Shown here one piece after another: positions 49,400-61,546 of a stretch of DNA of 64,000 bases. The number at the start of each line of letters is the position of its first letter. Position 1 is the stretch's first letter. The notes below the pieces were generated by a model. It did not search any database, was not told where the DNA came from, and saw nothing but the letters and a program-made list of their open reading frames with translations. The position numbers and the translations under genes were made by a program. Source of the DNA: Rhodocollybia butyracea (lineage: Eukaryota > Basidiomycota > Agaricomycetes > Agaricales > Omphalotaceae); NCBI GenBank assembly GCA_015501585.1, contig JADNRY010000005.1:496001-560000 (forward strand). Direction: 5' to 3'.

Positions 49400-50223
49400 C
49401 AGCCTAAGCAGGACCCCGGAAAATACACCTTAAGGCCTTTCGCAAAAAAAATAATTTTGAGCCAAAATGTCCGAGCCGAAATCGCAAAAATTTCGTCCGC
49501 TGGACCCAAAAATGTCCGAACTCCGAGTGGCCTCCAGTTTTCCCTGTTAGTCAATGGGGTACCCGAAAATTCACTGGACCCCCCGCGATATGAAACCGCG
49601 CAAATATCTGAAGACTCGGTATATTTAGATAAGTTTTCCATTCTTCCCTGCAGTTTTCGCAATAACTACATACAACATGTTCAGTACTGGTTAAGTAAAT
49701 GAATCGGTGGCTGCACCTTTGCCAGTGAATAGTTCCCCCATCAACGCAAACCAAATTGTAGTTATCCACTTAGGGCAGGAGACTCTTGCATGACCACACT
49801 TGCCAAGAGTGGCGCCTTTGTTAACTCAGGCCATTGAGCTCATCAGTGACTAGCATCTCAAGTAGATCATATTAGGCATCGAGAATCAAGATGCTAGTAT
49901 ACCAGATTATCAGAGTACTTCCTATTCTGCCAAGTATTCTGCCCAATCCAGTAGTTACGGTAGGTTACAGTGCGTGTTTCAGCCTCTATCTGTAGCTACT
50001 GTGCTCTCTTAGTTGCCCTGCGCGCAACCTGCGCGCGACATCGAGCCTTGGCCACCCTCAAAAAAAAAGAAAACATAAATTTCTACCAGGAATTTGTCCG
50101 AAAGTCGAGAGGCCTTTGGCTCAAAATCGTCGAAAATGTCCGAAAGTCGAGAGGCCTTTTTCAAAAAAATTTCAAAATTTGTCCGAACCACCGAGGTCTA
50201 TTTTCCGGGGTCCTCCTAAGGCT
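49400..50223. mobile_element. MITE-like element with ~25-bp imperfect TIRs
   Basis: The left end reads CAGCCTAAGCAGGACCCCGG and the right end in reverse complement CAGCCTTAGGAGGACCCCGG; both continue GAAAATAsACCT. Further in, both ends carry repeats of the phrase aaatgtccgaa...ggcct: on the right two copies of gtccgaaagtcgagaggcct 52 bp apart (50097 and 50139 regions). The length is about 820 bp, with no transposase. A target duplication was not identified. The only long frame (49376-49702) runs through the TIR and is probably spurious. The TTTCCGGGGTCCTCC end sequence recurs at 52428-52442. Confidence 0.65.
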
Positions 50224-51260
50224 GGGGTCCCGGTTCTATTAATTAGCTCGCTGCTCCGATCACCTGGCAGCGCATCTGAATGGTAGTTCTCCCTTCCGTT
50301 GTTTCTTTGTCTTTTCTATCCTTTGTACGAATTTCGTTTGGTTTGGTGGCAACCCGATCCAAAGTTGGCATGAGGAGTATTCAAAACCTACTCCTAGATG
50401 CTGAAGAATCGGAGAATTCCTGTCTTCGAGTTGGAACATTCAACTAAGTTCAACATTTACCTATCGTTATCGACTGTTTCTTGAACGCGTATGCCTGCGT
50501 CGGACTAAACGTCCATCGATGAAATTTCAAGCAGTGGAAGCCGTTGCCCTGAGCCCTCTAGTACAAAGAGGCCTCTACCTCTTATTGTCCAGTGGAACAA
50601 CAATAACAAGTGAGCCATACTTCATTCCAAAGTCTACTGGGATAAGGAGCGTATGATAAGCAGGGAGGTAAGAGTTTTAGAGAGAGGAGATGAGGTGAGT
50701 TTTGTGTCGATACTTATTGTAGGTTTAAGCCCACAGCAGGCTTGCACTCAGTCCTGACAGTCGGACTCTTTTCCATACTACTTATCACAAGAAGGGTCGG
50801 AGAAAGTGGTGGGAAGGAAGAAATTCCGGTATGAAGAAACGGTTTCCAAAAATCGAGGGCTCACTGTGAACGTTGAACATTGAAGTCTGAGTAGAAAGAC
50901 ATCAGCACAAACTGGACATGCAAAAATGAGACTCGGCATACGTAGTTGAACGATATGGCTAATCAGTAATGCGGGGTAACATTATTCAAGGCAATAATAT
51001 GTGAAGCTTAACAAAAAAAATAATAAGTACAACAGGTCGTACTGTATTTATGCGCATGAAGTAGATTTGGAACAGGCGTAGGTTATGTATGAGGTCGTGT
51101 CATCGTGAAGAAGAACAAATCAAAAAGGTATACAGTACCGTCGGGCGAAGCAAGAAATCAGAAAGTATATAAGGATAACATGAAGGGGTAAATGGCAAAA
51201 ATAGTGTGTTGAATGGTCGTCAAACTTCAAGAAAAAGAGAACGTCGACAGCCCGCCTTCA
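50224..51260. other. 1-kb intergenic region
   Basis: No gene or repeat recognised. AT-rich near 50990-51040, just 3' of the following minus-strand gene. Confidence 0.4.
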
Positions 51261-52154
51261 CTAGATATCATCGTCGTCGTCCATTAGGGCCGTTTCTTCA
51301 ACTTCGTCTCTCAACATTCGTCGTCTCTGCCTCTTCTCCTCTTCAGTAATTACCGGCGTGCCAACCTTAGTACGAAGGCCTGGACGACGTGGCGTAGGGC
51401 TAGTGACCTCGTGGGTTTCCCTGGAAGCAGTTTTTCGAGGAGTCGCAGGTGTTGATTTAGCTTTGAAAAGCTTCTCTAGCTCCTTTTTCTTGGACTCTGG
51501 AGTACGTGCATCAACAGGGTCTGTAATCGCCTTTTTTAGTTTCCTCCTAGGAGCAAAGTTCTCTTTCGACTCGTCTCTGTCCTCTAGCGGAAAGTAGTCC
51601 AGGTCTACTGAACTTATGACAGGAATGTGTGGATCCTGATAGACGGTAAAACCGGGATAATGGATTGACTGAGGATCCATGGGAGGAGGAAGGTCACGAG
51701 GAACGAGGGTGTAAGAAGGAGACGGCGACGGTGTATGCAAACGCTCAGGTGTAGCAAAGAAATCATCGGCGTCGTTAAGAGTTCGTCGAGGCGTCGATTT
51801 GGTAACGATTGTAGGTCCGATCTCGGGAGACGGAGCCAGACTGCGAGTAGTACAAGGCTTCACTGGCGTCGATGGCCGTGCAAAAGTCAACGGCGAAGCC
51901 AAGCTTCTGAATTCCAGCTTTTTCAAAGCCGGAGCTCGAAAAGGACTTTTTATCATCTTTTCAGGCGAGAATATTCCCTCCTGAGTGAGAATTCGCCGTT
52001 TGGCTGGGCTGAAAAGAACTGGACCATCAGGTGAAAAAGGTCGTTTGTTTGGACGAACGACACTGGGTTTTGAACTAGAGCTCGACGGGAGAAAGGAATC
52101 GAGGGGCCATTCACAAAGAGGGCCGGGACGTGAAGCAGAACCGGAGAGCGACAT
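51261..52154 (-). CDS. Unknown protein rich in SP/TP sites with a KEN box
   Basis: Single-exon frame of 297 codons, start MSLSGSASRPGPLCEW, end DDDDDI. Predicted disordered. It holds many proline-directed sites (PFSPDGP, FSPAKRR, FSPEKM, RSLAPSPE, FFATPERL, TPSPSPS, STPATPRK) and a KEN motif inside DESKENFAPRRKLKKA, with basic patches that could be nuclear signals. This combination is typical of CDK-phosphorylated, APC/C-degraded cell-cycle proteins, but that is inference only. No known domain. The absence of introns over 0.9 kb is unlike its neighbours. Confidence 0.7.
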   Translation of the reverse strand: MSLSGSASRPGPLCEWPLDSFLPSSSSSKPSVVRPNKRPFSPDGPVLFSPAKRRILTQEGIFSPEKMIKSPFRAPALKKLEFRSLASPLTFARPSTPVKPCTTRSLAPSPEIGPTIVTKSTPRRTLNDADDFFATPERLHTPSPSPSYTLVPRDLPPPMDPQSIHYPGFTVYQDPHIPVISSVDLDYFPLEDRDESKENFAPRRKLKKAITDPVDARTPESKKKELEKLFKAKSTPATPRKTASRETHEVTSPTPRRPGLRTKVGTPVITEEEKRQRRRMLRDEVEETALMDDDDDI

Positions 52155-52514
52155 GATGGTTCAGGGGAAAGAAATGAAAAAATGAATGGCAACGGAGTGG
52201 TTGAAACTGGAATGACGGCCCCTTGACACTCACTCTACATGTGATGTGACTGATGGTGATTAAATGTGACATTCTCTTTATTAAACGCCGTTTTGAACGC
52301 GCAAAACACGTTGTTCTCCAGTCATGTCATACCACCTCTACAGACACACTAAACCAATAAGGCGATACTCATCCAGTTTTTTTTTAGATCGCACCTGTCT
52401 CCATGAATCTTGAGATATTTTCTGTAAGTATTTCCGGGGTCCTCCAGACGTTACATTCCAATTATATTAGCCTTTAAATTTACTTTTGTACTGAACAATA
52501 CAAGGATCTCGTTG
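52155..52514. other. Intergenic with solitary MITE end
   Basis: 360 bp between two minus-strand genes. Contains TTTCCGGGGTCCTCC at 52428-52442, identical to the right end core of the element at 49400-50223, without a visible partner. It also holds a T9 tract near 52378. Confidence 0.5.
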
Positions 52515-55500
52515 CTACCGTGCTGTAGACGATTCAGCAGGCATCCTGACGTCGAACACACCTGTGCCAGTTTGATTCGGGCGCCCCAGTACAATATTCC
52601 CAGACGGTGTGGTAAGATCATCGAAATCACCGTATAGAGTGGCGTCAGACAAGAACGCAGCCGTAGTCTCGTAAGATGCTTTCAATAGCGGTGAGGAGTT
52701 GGTGGAGATGCCTTTACGGTTGAATGGCTTGTATCCCCCTTCAAACGTCTAAAAAGAAACATTAGTAACTTGCCTTTCTCCACTCATATCCATAAAACAT
52801 ACCATGTAATCAGCTATGAGCTCCAAGTGACGTCGGTCGACTTGGATCTTGTAGATTCCAAATACACCACCCATCTCGCGAAGTATAGCCTCACGAGCCA
52901 TCTCCACTCCGTATGTCTTCAGAATTGCATAAATATCATTGGAGTAAACGTCGTCCTCCTCGATGATGCTTTCGTCAGAGTCTTGCATAAACCGCCATAG
53001 ACCGTGAAAGTTGGATCCATTCGTGGTTAGCTAAGGTATTAAGGTCAGTATGCAGTAGCAACTCTCGAGCATTGAAGGCACCTTGATGATAGGTTCCTCG
53101 CCCTCCTTCTCCTCTTTACGCTGGAAACAGTCTGTGATGTCAGGTATCTCGCGAATGATTGTTGATCGACACGTTCGTTCGATGATTCCGACAAGGAGTA
53201 GCTTGGGCATATCTGAGGCAAACTAAGATTCAGCAGCATGATGAGCATCGGAAGGTTCAGATACAGACTGGAGAAACTCACATCAAGCTGGAATGTACAG
53301 CACGTCTCGTTGAAATCGAACGATACCGCCTGAGGAAAGTTCAACTGGAAATGAGAACGAACATTCTTGACCTGGTTCAAGAAACCTTTTGATGCAGTTT
53401 TCTGTTTTGTCGCTTTCGGCTTGAGTTCTTCTTCGTCGTCTTCCGCAAGTTCGCGTTCTAATTCTTCATCTCCATACTCTCCCAACTCATCCTCATCCTC
53501 CTCACTATCATCATCCTCATATGTTGCTTGCTCGGTCCTTTGTCGTGCTCGCTTTGCATCGTCAGCATCACCGTCTCCAACCTCGCTCTCCTCGTCGTCG
53601 TTCCGTTTTTTACCACCACTTGTTCCTTCCTCTTCGTCATCATCACCAGGCTGCGGCTCCCCGCGGTCACCTCTGGTCTTCTTTCCTTTACCCAGTTGAG
53701 CGATCTGATGTTTCAAATCTGCATCGAGTCTCTTCATCTCCGCTGTCATCTCCTTCTTCAGCATAAGCGGGTACTTGACTTTGAATGATTCCAAAATTTC
53801 CGTTGGCTCCACGTCATGTTCCGCTTCGTATTCCTCTCTCGGGAACAGGTTGATCGTCACTGTGTACTGCATCCTCCGAGAGTCACCTTCAGCCTGGAGT
53901 TGTTCATTAACAGACACACTCTCTACGAGTTGAGATAACGTCAGTCGACTCGCTCGTTTGCAGAAGATGTCTATATCTTCAGGAGGTATTCCAGCTCGGA
54001 CTTTAATGTTCATGGAGGGAGTCTTTGGCTTTTGAGAAGCGGTCATGACGATCTCACGTAGACGAGGAATACCGAGAGTGACATTGGCGGCACCGTGACC
54101 CGCAAAATGGAAAGTGTTCAGTGTCATCTGTGTTGAAGGTTCTCCGACGCTAAAATACCAGTGTTATCGTCATGTTGTAGTTATCAATCATCAAACGTAC
54201 CCTTGTGAAGCCAATAGGCCAACAGCTTCTCCGGGTTCGACTAGGCTCCGCATGTACTTGACATGCATCAGCATGCGGAAAGATGCCGCGTTCAGAGGCA
54301 CTCTTCTACTTTTCCATTTCTCCTCAAAGTCGCCCTTGAGTACCTTGTCAGGGTTCTTCTTAACATAGGCCTTTAGAGCGTCGGCGAAAGCTTCAGAAGT
54401 GCTTCCCAAGTACCGTACAGGGTTGTACAAAGACAGACAAGGATCTAACGCACTTCGTTTGGCAGGTTTGTGCTTTGTGACCTTCTTCATATAGACATGA
54501 GCATCATCTCCTCCAACATGGGGTAATATATCTTTCGGTCGAAGCTTGTTGACAAAGGACTTTTCGTTGCGCGCGATAAATTCGAATTGTCGGAGATGTT
54601 TCTGCTTGGTTACATCTAAAGCGTCACCGCCATAATGGAACTGGTAGATGGAAGAATCACTACCACGGACGGTGTTGTCGTAATGGACTCGAATGCCCTC
54701 CAAGTGCTTGATGAGACACCGTTGCAGATACCCGGAACGAGATGTCTTGACGGCGGTATCAATCAGACCTTCTCTTCCAGCCATACAATGGAAATAGAAT
54801 TCCTGTGGCTTCACCCCGTTAAAAATCGACTGGCAACATAACCACCAGCCATCGCTTTCGTTTCAAAGGGCTTGAATGATGGTAGCGTTTTACCGCTAAC
54901 CATAACTGGAACACGTCGACCCTCCAGTTCCTGTTGACCCAGAGCACAGGATATCTGTCGAGCATTGACTGCACTACCTTTGGCACCAGATTGGGTCATG
55001 GTCTGCATGTGGTTGTGTGGGAACTGGCGGAGTAGACCAGAGGGCATGACTGCTTTCTCGATACTCGTCGTTAGCTTCGAAAGGCCGTTTTTGACCGTCA
55101 TATCGAGCCCAGCCATCTTATTGTCATCCCTCAGTACGTCCTGTAGTAGACCTTTCAATGCGTCCGGAACCTCTTCTGGCGGTAAGTTGTCAAGCGAGGG
55201 GAAGTTCTCGATAGCGCCTTTTGTTCCTAATTCCCTCCCATCCTGTAGGATCTTCGTCCGTTTCGCATCTCCTTCAGGTGTTAGCATAAGATCGTCCATT
55301 CGACAGGTGAATGCTCGATGCTGGAGGAACTTCGTGAAGAGTCGGCTAAGAACACCAAGCAGTTTTCCAGCGACGTCGGCGCCATATAGCTCGTAAACCG
55401 AGTGGACGATGCCATAGTCGGAAGCTCCGAATGCTGCTTTGTCGAGGACACCACAAAGAAGCTCGCCGTCCATGAAGATGACTTTGTCCTCCTGCGAGGC

Positions 55501-58500
55501 GCTGCCCCATAGATGACCAGGAACCTTTGTACCAGCGGTGAGGTTTATGCCCTCCATATTGTCGGGAGTGATATTCTTCATCACAGTAGATATCTGCAAC
55601 GGGATATAAGCTACACAAAAACCGCTGACTACGCAAATGCTCACGATCTGCTTTCCAGTCCAGAGGGGTTGCGGCTTCCAAATCGTGGGTGGTAAGGTGA
55701 CCAAACGATGACCATCCAGACCTTCATCTTCAGGTTTGAGAGCGCCATACAGAAGCTGGAAATACTCTTCTCGGCTAAAGAAGGCGCTTTGGCTGGTCAT
55801 CCAAACACCTGCGACAACATGATCCTGAATGAGACCCCGAAGAGGGTTTCCAGACGTCGGTACGAGGTATTGGTTGTCCGTGTTGGAAATCATCTCCGCT
55901 TCGGCGCGCGCAACTTGATTCTCTGGGCGGTAGGATTCAGAAAATGTCACAAGTAAAGTAACGAAAAAAGCCTCACGAGGAAAGTGGATGTTCATTTCTG
56001 GAGAAACCCGGGTGAGTTGACGAAGGCAACGAAGGGCTTAAGGCTTACCATCACCATCGAAATCAGCTTTAAAGATCGGTAAGTCAACCTAGGAATTTGG
56101 GCTAGAAGAAAAGTACGTTACCATTATAGGAGTTACTAGAGGAGTCGCGTCAAGTTCATTGAACAAGACATTGAGACATATTACTCACCAATTCGCATAG
56201 TGCATCCTGATAGTTTTTTCTCCAACCAGTATCCTCGCCTTGTGAGTCATCATACTAGGCTTGTGCAGTGTAGGCTGGCGATTCAAAATCAGGATATCCC
56301 CATCCCTAAGATGTCGATATACTTTTTTGTTGATTGAGGGTGTCCTGGTATAAAGCCCGTGCCGAGCCCTAGAGGATGCATCCTTGTCTTGTTGAGGTGT
56401 GAGAAGTTGATTAGCGATAGCGGTTCGCTGATCGACGCTGAGCTTGTCCTATGAAGATCGGTAAAAGGTCAGAATGGTTCGAAAGATGAAACTTACGAGG
56501 GAAAGCTGAGTGCCGTCTTCGTATTCGACCATTGTTGCACCTGGATAACCTCGTGGACCATTGATGACTCTGGCTCGCATTTCATGGAAATTCGCGGGGT
56601 CACTGGTTCGGGGAAGGTAAGCTTCCTAGCGAACACTGGGGGGACGCCAATTTCGCTCGGTTCAATGTTGACATCGGGGGATATGACCGAACGGGCGGCA
56701 TAATTAACTCGCTTTCCCTGAAAGGACGTTCGTCAGCGCAAGCGTAAATTGTAATGTTACTTTAAACACACCATCATATGCTTGCGGAACAATCCCTCCT
56801 TCTTCTCTAACCCTTGCTTCACTCCAGCTGGAGGTAGTTTCCCTTGTCTCACCGGTTGAGGGTTCTTGCTGCTATCCATGAAGCTATTCACATCCACCTG
56901 TAACTGAATCAACGCCGCCAGCAACTGCTCCATCACCTTCTTCCTCTTCTCCTCGTCATGTTCTTCTCCTTTTTGCGAAGCCGTCCGCAGATCGATATTC
57001 AAATCTCGAAGACGATAGGCTGTGTTGAGTACCCGTGCGAGGAGTTCGTTTTGCGGATGCTCGAACAGAATCTCGTTCATCTTGGCCGGTGGACGAAATC
57101 GAGTAGGAGCAACGGGTATGACGTCCAAAAAGAACATATCCGCAGATGCTAGACAGTAGCCTTGAGGGTTAACTTTGGCGTATGAACTGTGCTTTCCGTA
57201 AAGCAATGCGCACATCGCAGATTCGTTCCGGAACAGACGACGAAGATGCGCGCGACATTCTTCGGCAGCCATGACGCGCTCGTTTCTACCACGCTTTGTT
57301 TTAACTTTGCCGTTGGCCGCCCGAGGAAGGGGTTTTCCATTAGAGTCTTTAGGTTCCTCTGCATCGTCGCCCTCCTCTTCCTCATCCTCTTCGCCTATCG
57401 AATCCCCTTCCCCTTCAGAGTCTGCAGGGTCAGACATCATCTCTGCGTCTTCATCAATCTCCTGGAGAGCTACATCGGCTTTATGTTTAGCAGCATGCGC
57501 TATGGTTTTCTCCAGAGTCAATACATCTGGTCGCTTCTTCGAAATCGACTTCTTCTGCTTTACTGACAGATCATACTCGATGACCTTGGTATGCCCTTCT
57601 TTTCGGAACGAATAAGCAAATCTAATTAGAGATGCAATCAATCGTTTACAGCTAGCGAAAAAAGAATGAACATACATTCTGCAATTTTGACACTTGTTAA
57701 GGATGGTTGCTTTCAAAAATTCGGTGATAAGATCCTTTCGATATTGATATACAAGACCGTCTTTATAGCTTCCTCTTTTTGCACCGACAGCTACTTGGCG
57801 CGCAATAGTAACCATAACGAAGAGTTCGAGTCGAGTAAGAAACGCGACTTCTGTCTCGTCTTCGACGTCATCGTTTCCTTGCATTACAACTTCTTCCTCT
57901 TCTTCCTCTTCTTCACCTTCTCCTGCAGCTTTTCCTTTTCCCTTTGTATCTCGAGGAGCCTTCTCTCTAAACCTTACTTGCCGTGTCAGTTCGTCAACTT
58001 TCTGTGCGTCGTCCAGAAGGCCGTATTCGAGCAGCCTGAATTTCGCGTTGTATTTTGCCAACTAGGACGTATTAGCCAGACATAATTTTGCGTTATTAAA
58101 TCATGATACTAACTCTCTCTTTGTCTATTTTGAATTTGTGACACCATAAACAGCAGCCTCGTAGGAGATTGTACATGTTGGCGAAAAAAAGTGGGTGAAA
58201 TACAGGCGCGGGCAGCTCTATGTGACCAAAATGACCCGGACAAGTGAAGTAACTGAGACGGCACGTCGAGCAACTGCAGATGTTCACGATTAATTTATAC
58301 CTGGATTCGATTCAAGAAACAACGCACACGTCTTGACGGTCACTAGGTCCTAGAGCAGGATCATAAAGTCCGCCAGCATTTGGACGGTTCAGATCATCGA
58401 GTAGCACTGGGTTTACAATTTGTTTGACGGAGATGCGGCGAACGTCTTCTGACGTTAGAAATGAAAAGGAAACTCCAGAAACATATGAAGGCAAGGAGTG

Positions 58501-58512
58501 TGAGATGTTCAT
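52515..58512 (-). CDS. RPA190: RNA polymerase I largest subunit (RPA190/A190)
   Basis: Catalytic subunit that transcribes rDNA in the nucleolus. Start 58512: [16 protein letters not shown]. The clamp zinc site is [19 protein letters not shown]. Acidic and basic inserts near 57400 and 57900 are typical of Pol I. The active-site motif YNADFDGDEMNIHFP is built from two micro-exons plus flanking exons (about 55995-56150). The bridge-helix/funnel region includes [20 protein letters not shown] and [22 protein letters not shown]. Then come [18 protein letters not shown] and [12 protein letters not shown], which identify the trigger-loop and jaw region. An acidic insert near 53450-53600 follows and the C-terminus ends MPAESSTAR, stop 52515. 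About twenty introns; no break seen. SQGVGEP replaces the usual SQSVGEP at an intron junction. Confidence 0.95.
56049..56135 (-). other. Two consecutive micro-exons (14 and 18 nt) in RPA190
   Basis: Exon 56122-56135 (14 nt, TAACTCCTATAATG) and exon 56049-56066 (18 nt, CTGATTTCGATGGTGATG) are each flanked by canonical ag and gt. Joined with neighbours they code ANC-NSYN-ADFDGD-EMNIH. Without either, the frame and the catalytic metal-binding aspartates are lost. Confidence 0.85.
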
Positions 58513-58697
58513 GGTGGCACAAATTCAACTAGTGGCTCCAGTCACCAGTGTAAGCCAGCTTGCGAAGACCAGTAAGTCGAAGTAAGATTGCGGAAGCGAA
58601 AAAAAATTCGACATTATGAGCGCTAATCGGGTTTCGAGTTGGGCGCTCGATTCATACATCTAATTACTTTTCATGGCGTTACTGTACGAATCCTACT

Positions 58698-59866
58698 TCA
58701 CATTACGCTTCCTCTTTTAGTTGGCACTCTCTTCCCCGATTTAATTCTTTGCGCCTCCCCAACAAGCTCTGCTATGAGACCATTATAGGTCTCCGAGTCT
58801 TGCTGCAACGCATCTCGCGTTTGCAGCAAATGAGTCAAAAGGGTGTTGGTGTTGGCCGTTTGTGAGCGGAATTCTTCCAGACGTCGTTCCAAAGTTCCTA
58901 ATGGCTGTAGTTTCAGATTTTCTGCAAGCAAGAACGATCAGTATCTAAGGATCAAATTTAGCAACAAACATACCCAGATCGAGGTCTAGCAAGGACGATA
59001 TCTTGGCCTCGTCAAGCGCCGGCTTTGGACCAAACTGATTCTGAGTTGGACGAGATGAAGATGGATGAGGTGAACCAGCACGAGAGCCTGCCCGTGAATG
59101 ATTCGCAGAAACAGGAGTGACTGCAGATGCCAGAGCATTTCTTGGACCAGGTGGAGCTGACATGGGCCGCGTAGTTATATGCAATGGAGGAAGTGCTTTT
59201 CCGTTGGCGTGGGGTGGCAGCATTTCGTCCAAATTGACCGGTATACCAAGTGAGATCAGATGCTGTCTCCGTATTCGAGATCGAGTCCAGTTTGGAGGTT
59301 TAGTTGCAGGTGGTGCTCTAAATAGTATCTGGTACAATTCCCGACTGTAAACATATTAGAATAATTCATTGAGAATAAAACCCGCTTTACCTTTCGTGTG
59401 TTACCAAAATCTGGTTAACCCCTTCTACGTCTCGTATTCCGTCCTTGGTAAAGACCTGTTCCAACAGCTGTTCATCGTCCCATACAGGTTCTAGAATATC
59501 ATTGATATCCTGTTCAAGTTTTCGTCGGTCTGGTAATGGATCCAAACTCAGAGGCTCCCAATCTGTGTCTATCCGTAAAGTGGAAGGTCCTGCCACTGGA
59601 ACCTCTGAAAAATCCGTTGGCGATGCAGCTGCATCCCCAAAATCTCCGAAATCTCCAAAGTCATCATCTTCTCCAGCAATATCCTGTCCTGCAGCAGCTG
59701 TTTCTGAAGGCCCAAAGTCGTCAAAGTCGTCAAAGTCGGCAGAACCTGAAGAGGGGATTGCATCATCGTCTAGAGAAGGCTTGGGTGTCGTTGAGGAAAC
59801 TATAGATAACGACGGAGGCTCGTCTGCACCCCAGACAGAGGCTCCAAAAGTCAAGTCATCATCCAT
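58698..59866 (-). CDS. LAA2/YBL010C-like protein (AP-1 clathrin accessory)
   Basis: Start 59866 (MDDDLTFGASVWGADEPPS). The N-terminus has repeated acidic-phenylalanine motifs (DFDDFDDFGPSE, DDDFGDFGDFGD), typical of adaptor-binding sequences. Conserved core: EPLSLDPLPDRRKLEQDIN, VFTKDGIRDVEGVNQIL, ELYQILFRAP and NWTRSRIRRQHLISLGIPVN. A serine/proline linker follows, then a coiled-coil C-terminus (LERRLEEFRSQTANTNTLL) ending KRGSVM at 58698. Three exons. The layout fits the fungal LAA2-type family that assists the AP-1 adaptor at the trans-Golgi/endosome; that name is from memory of the family pattern and should be confirmed. Tandem with RPA190, 185 bp apart. Confidence 0.65.
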
Positions 59867-59948
59867 CGCCTATTTGAGAGAGAGATGATGGTAGAAGTTC
59901 ACAGTTGCGATGTTTGAACTTGTTGTTTCTTGATTCATTACCTTCATC
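59867..59948. promoter_or_regulatory. 82-bp divergent intergenic region (LAA2-like / RRN11-like)
   Basis: Start codons at 59866 (minus) and 59949 (plus) are 82 bp apart, so a shared bidirectional promoter is likely. No TATA box is visible. Confidence 0.6.
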
Positions 59949-60874
59949 ATGTCGTTCAAAACTCAACACATGCAAGATGCCTTCTTGTTCGCAGCTCCTG
60001 CTCCTAGTTTAAATGTGCCTTCAACAGCACGAAAAGTCCATCTCAGGCGCTTGTACGACATCTTGCAATTATGTATCCACCGCGATGACCTACCTCGTGC
60101 ACGTCGAGCTTGGAGTATTCTTATAAGGTGCAAAGAAATTAATTGGATGGCGATGTGGGGTATAGCGATTCATCTCATTGAAGAAAATCCGTACGAAGAT
60201 CATGATTCCACAAGGAAAATAGAACTGCTCAGAGATATGATACTTCACTATCCAGACGAAGTAGTGTCTGCAATTTTGCCCGTAGTATCTGTTCTCATAT
60301 TGCTACAGAGAGTTGCGCTTATCAAGGAACTGGTATTCCGTCTTATCTTTGCTGGACGTCACCGGGAAGCATTGGACGAACTAGAGCTGTAAGTTGACTA
60401 TGTACTTCTTGGTGACCGTGTGCATGATCTCCATAGATACCTTCCGTCTTTCCCGTACCAAGATAACCCAGTTCTACACGTTTACGCAGGTCTTCTGTGT
60501 TTTTATCTTTTCCAAGGAAACAACGGAACCGACAAGCGTATGTACCTTTATCTGCTTGCTTTCATCTGACCACAAATTCCTCATAGCCGCTGTCGTTCAG
60601 CCCAACTTGGTACGAGAAGCTGTATCACATTTTGAGCGTGCCCGAGTGCTTGATCCAGGTAATATTGTCGCGGTTTCTTTCATTCAAAAAGTAGGGACAG
60701 TTTTAGCTATATGACTCACTCATTTACTTCTTATTCATGCAGATTGCCATTCAAAACCTCGAAACAAATATTCAAGCTACCCAGCTAGCTGAATCGGATG
60801 ACGATCTGATGGTGCAAGACGACGATGATCCTCCAAAGCCAAAACGTCTTCGACAAACAATGTCTTCACCATGA
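59949..60874 (+). CDS. RRN11: RRN11-like RNA polymerase I core factor subunit
   Basis: TPR-like helical protein of the Pol I core factor/SL1, which positions Pol I on the rDNA promoter. Start ATG 59949 (MSFKTQHMQDAFLFAAPAP). Then RKVHLRRLYDILQLCIHRDD, LPRARRAWSILIRCKEINW and MAMWGIAIHLIEENPYEDHD, a pattern I know from fungal Rrn11. Introns follow at about 60388, 60539 and 60690. Later exons give YLPSFPYQDNPVLHVYAGLL, LVREAVSHFERARVLDPGN, a typical TPR helix pair, and an acidic tail then PPKPKRLRQTMSSP, stop 60872-60874. About 250 residues. It sits 1.4 kb from the gene for its polymerase's largest subunit. Confidence 0.75.
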
Positions 60875-61546
60875 CGGTTTTGCTTTAGTTGGCAGGAACC
60901 GCTGGAGTGGAGCAATTACTGAGCTTTTGAGCTGGACCCTAACAGATTCTCATCATATGATAAGTCTCGCTGTTGCTCCTGGGTGCTTAGACTCCAATGT
61001 TGCGTAACTGGGCGGGACGGATGATATCTGGTCGCCGGTAGTGCGTCTAACAATCTAGTGAGATGTGTAACGCGCTTCGCAGTCGTAACCTACTGTAGCA
61101 TCCTCTATCAATATCACCCATGGAGAAATGCTCAATCCAAGTACAACTATTTCAAACACTCTTGATCCTCTGGGTTCAACTGTCCAAAATCTTATAAGTT
61201 AGAAGACCTTTCTTTCAAGAATCATTCTCTAATCCTCTAGGCTCTGGTCAAGTAAATGAAATAATCAAATTCAAAAGAACTGGTTGACCCCCACTTGATC
61301 CGGTTTACTTTATGTCTCTGGATGTAGATCATATGGCGTGCTGGAACTAAGTATTTTATGAGTGCATTTAATGTAGTCAAGTTATTTTTATCTTCTCTTT
61401 TCTTTCGCCTCTGTCTACTTATCTCTCTCGATCCGTTATACTTTCTCCTACGTACTCTACTGCATGGAACTGCTTAGTGCCCGATCTGGTGAGTTCTCTC
61501 TTGCCATGTTCTTCCGGGAACTCAGAGACCGGGGTTGTATTCTCAT
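60875..61546. other. Intergenic, 3' of RRN11-like gene to repeat array
   Basis: 670 bp without a gene. Pyrimidine-rich between 61380 and 61450. Ends abruptly at the first palindrome. Confidence 0.5.

Noticed and set aside
49376..49702. 108-codon frame as a protein
   Set aside because: It spans the TIR and repeated phrases of a MITE-like element, so it is most likely spurious.
53367..53699. Serine-rich plus-strand protein ([14 protein letters not shown]...)
   Set aside because: It is the antisense shadow of the acidic insert of RPA190.
59445..59888. 147-codon plus-strand Ser/Lys-rich frame
   Set aside because: Antisense shadow of the LAA2-like gene, whose repeats keep both strands open.
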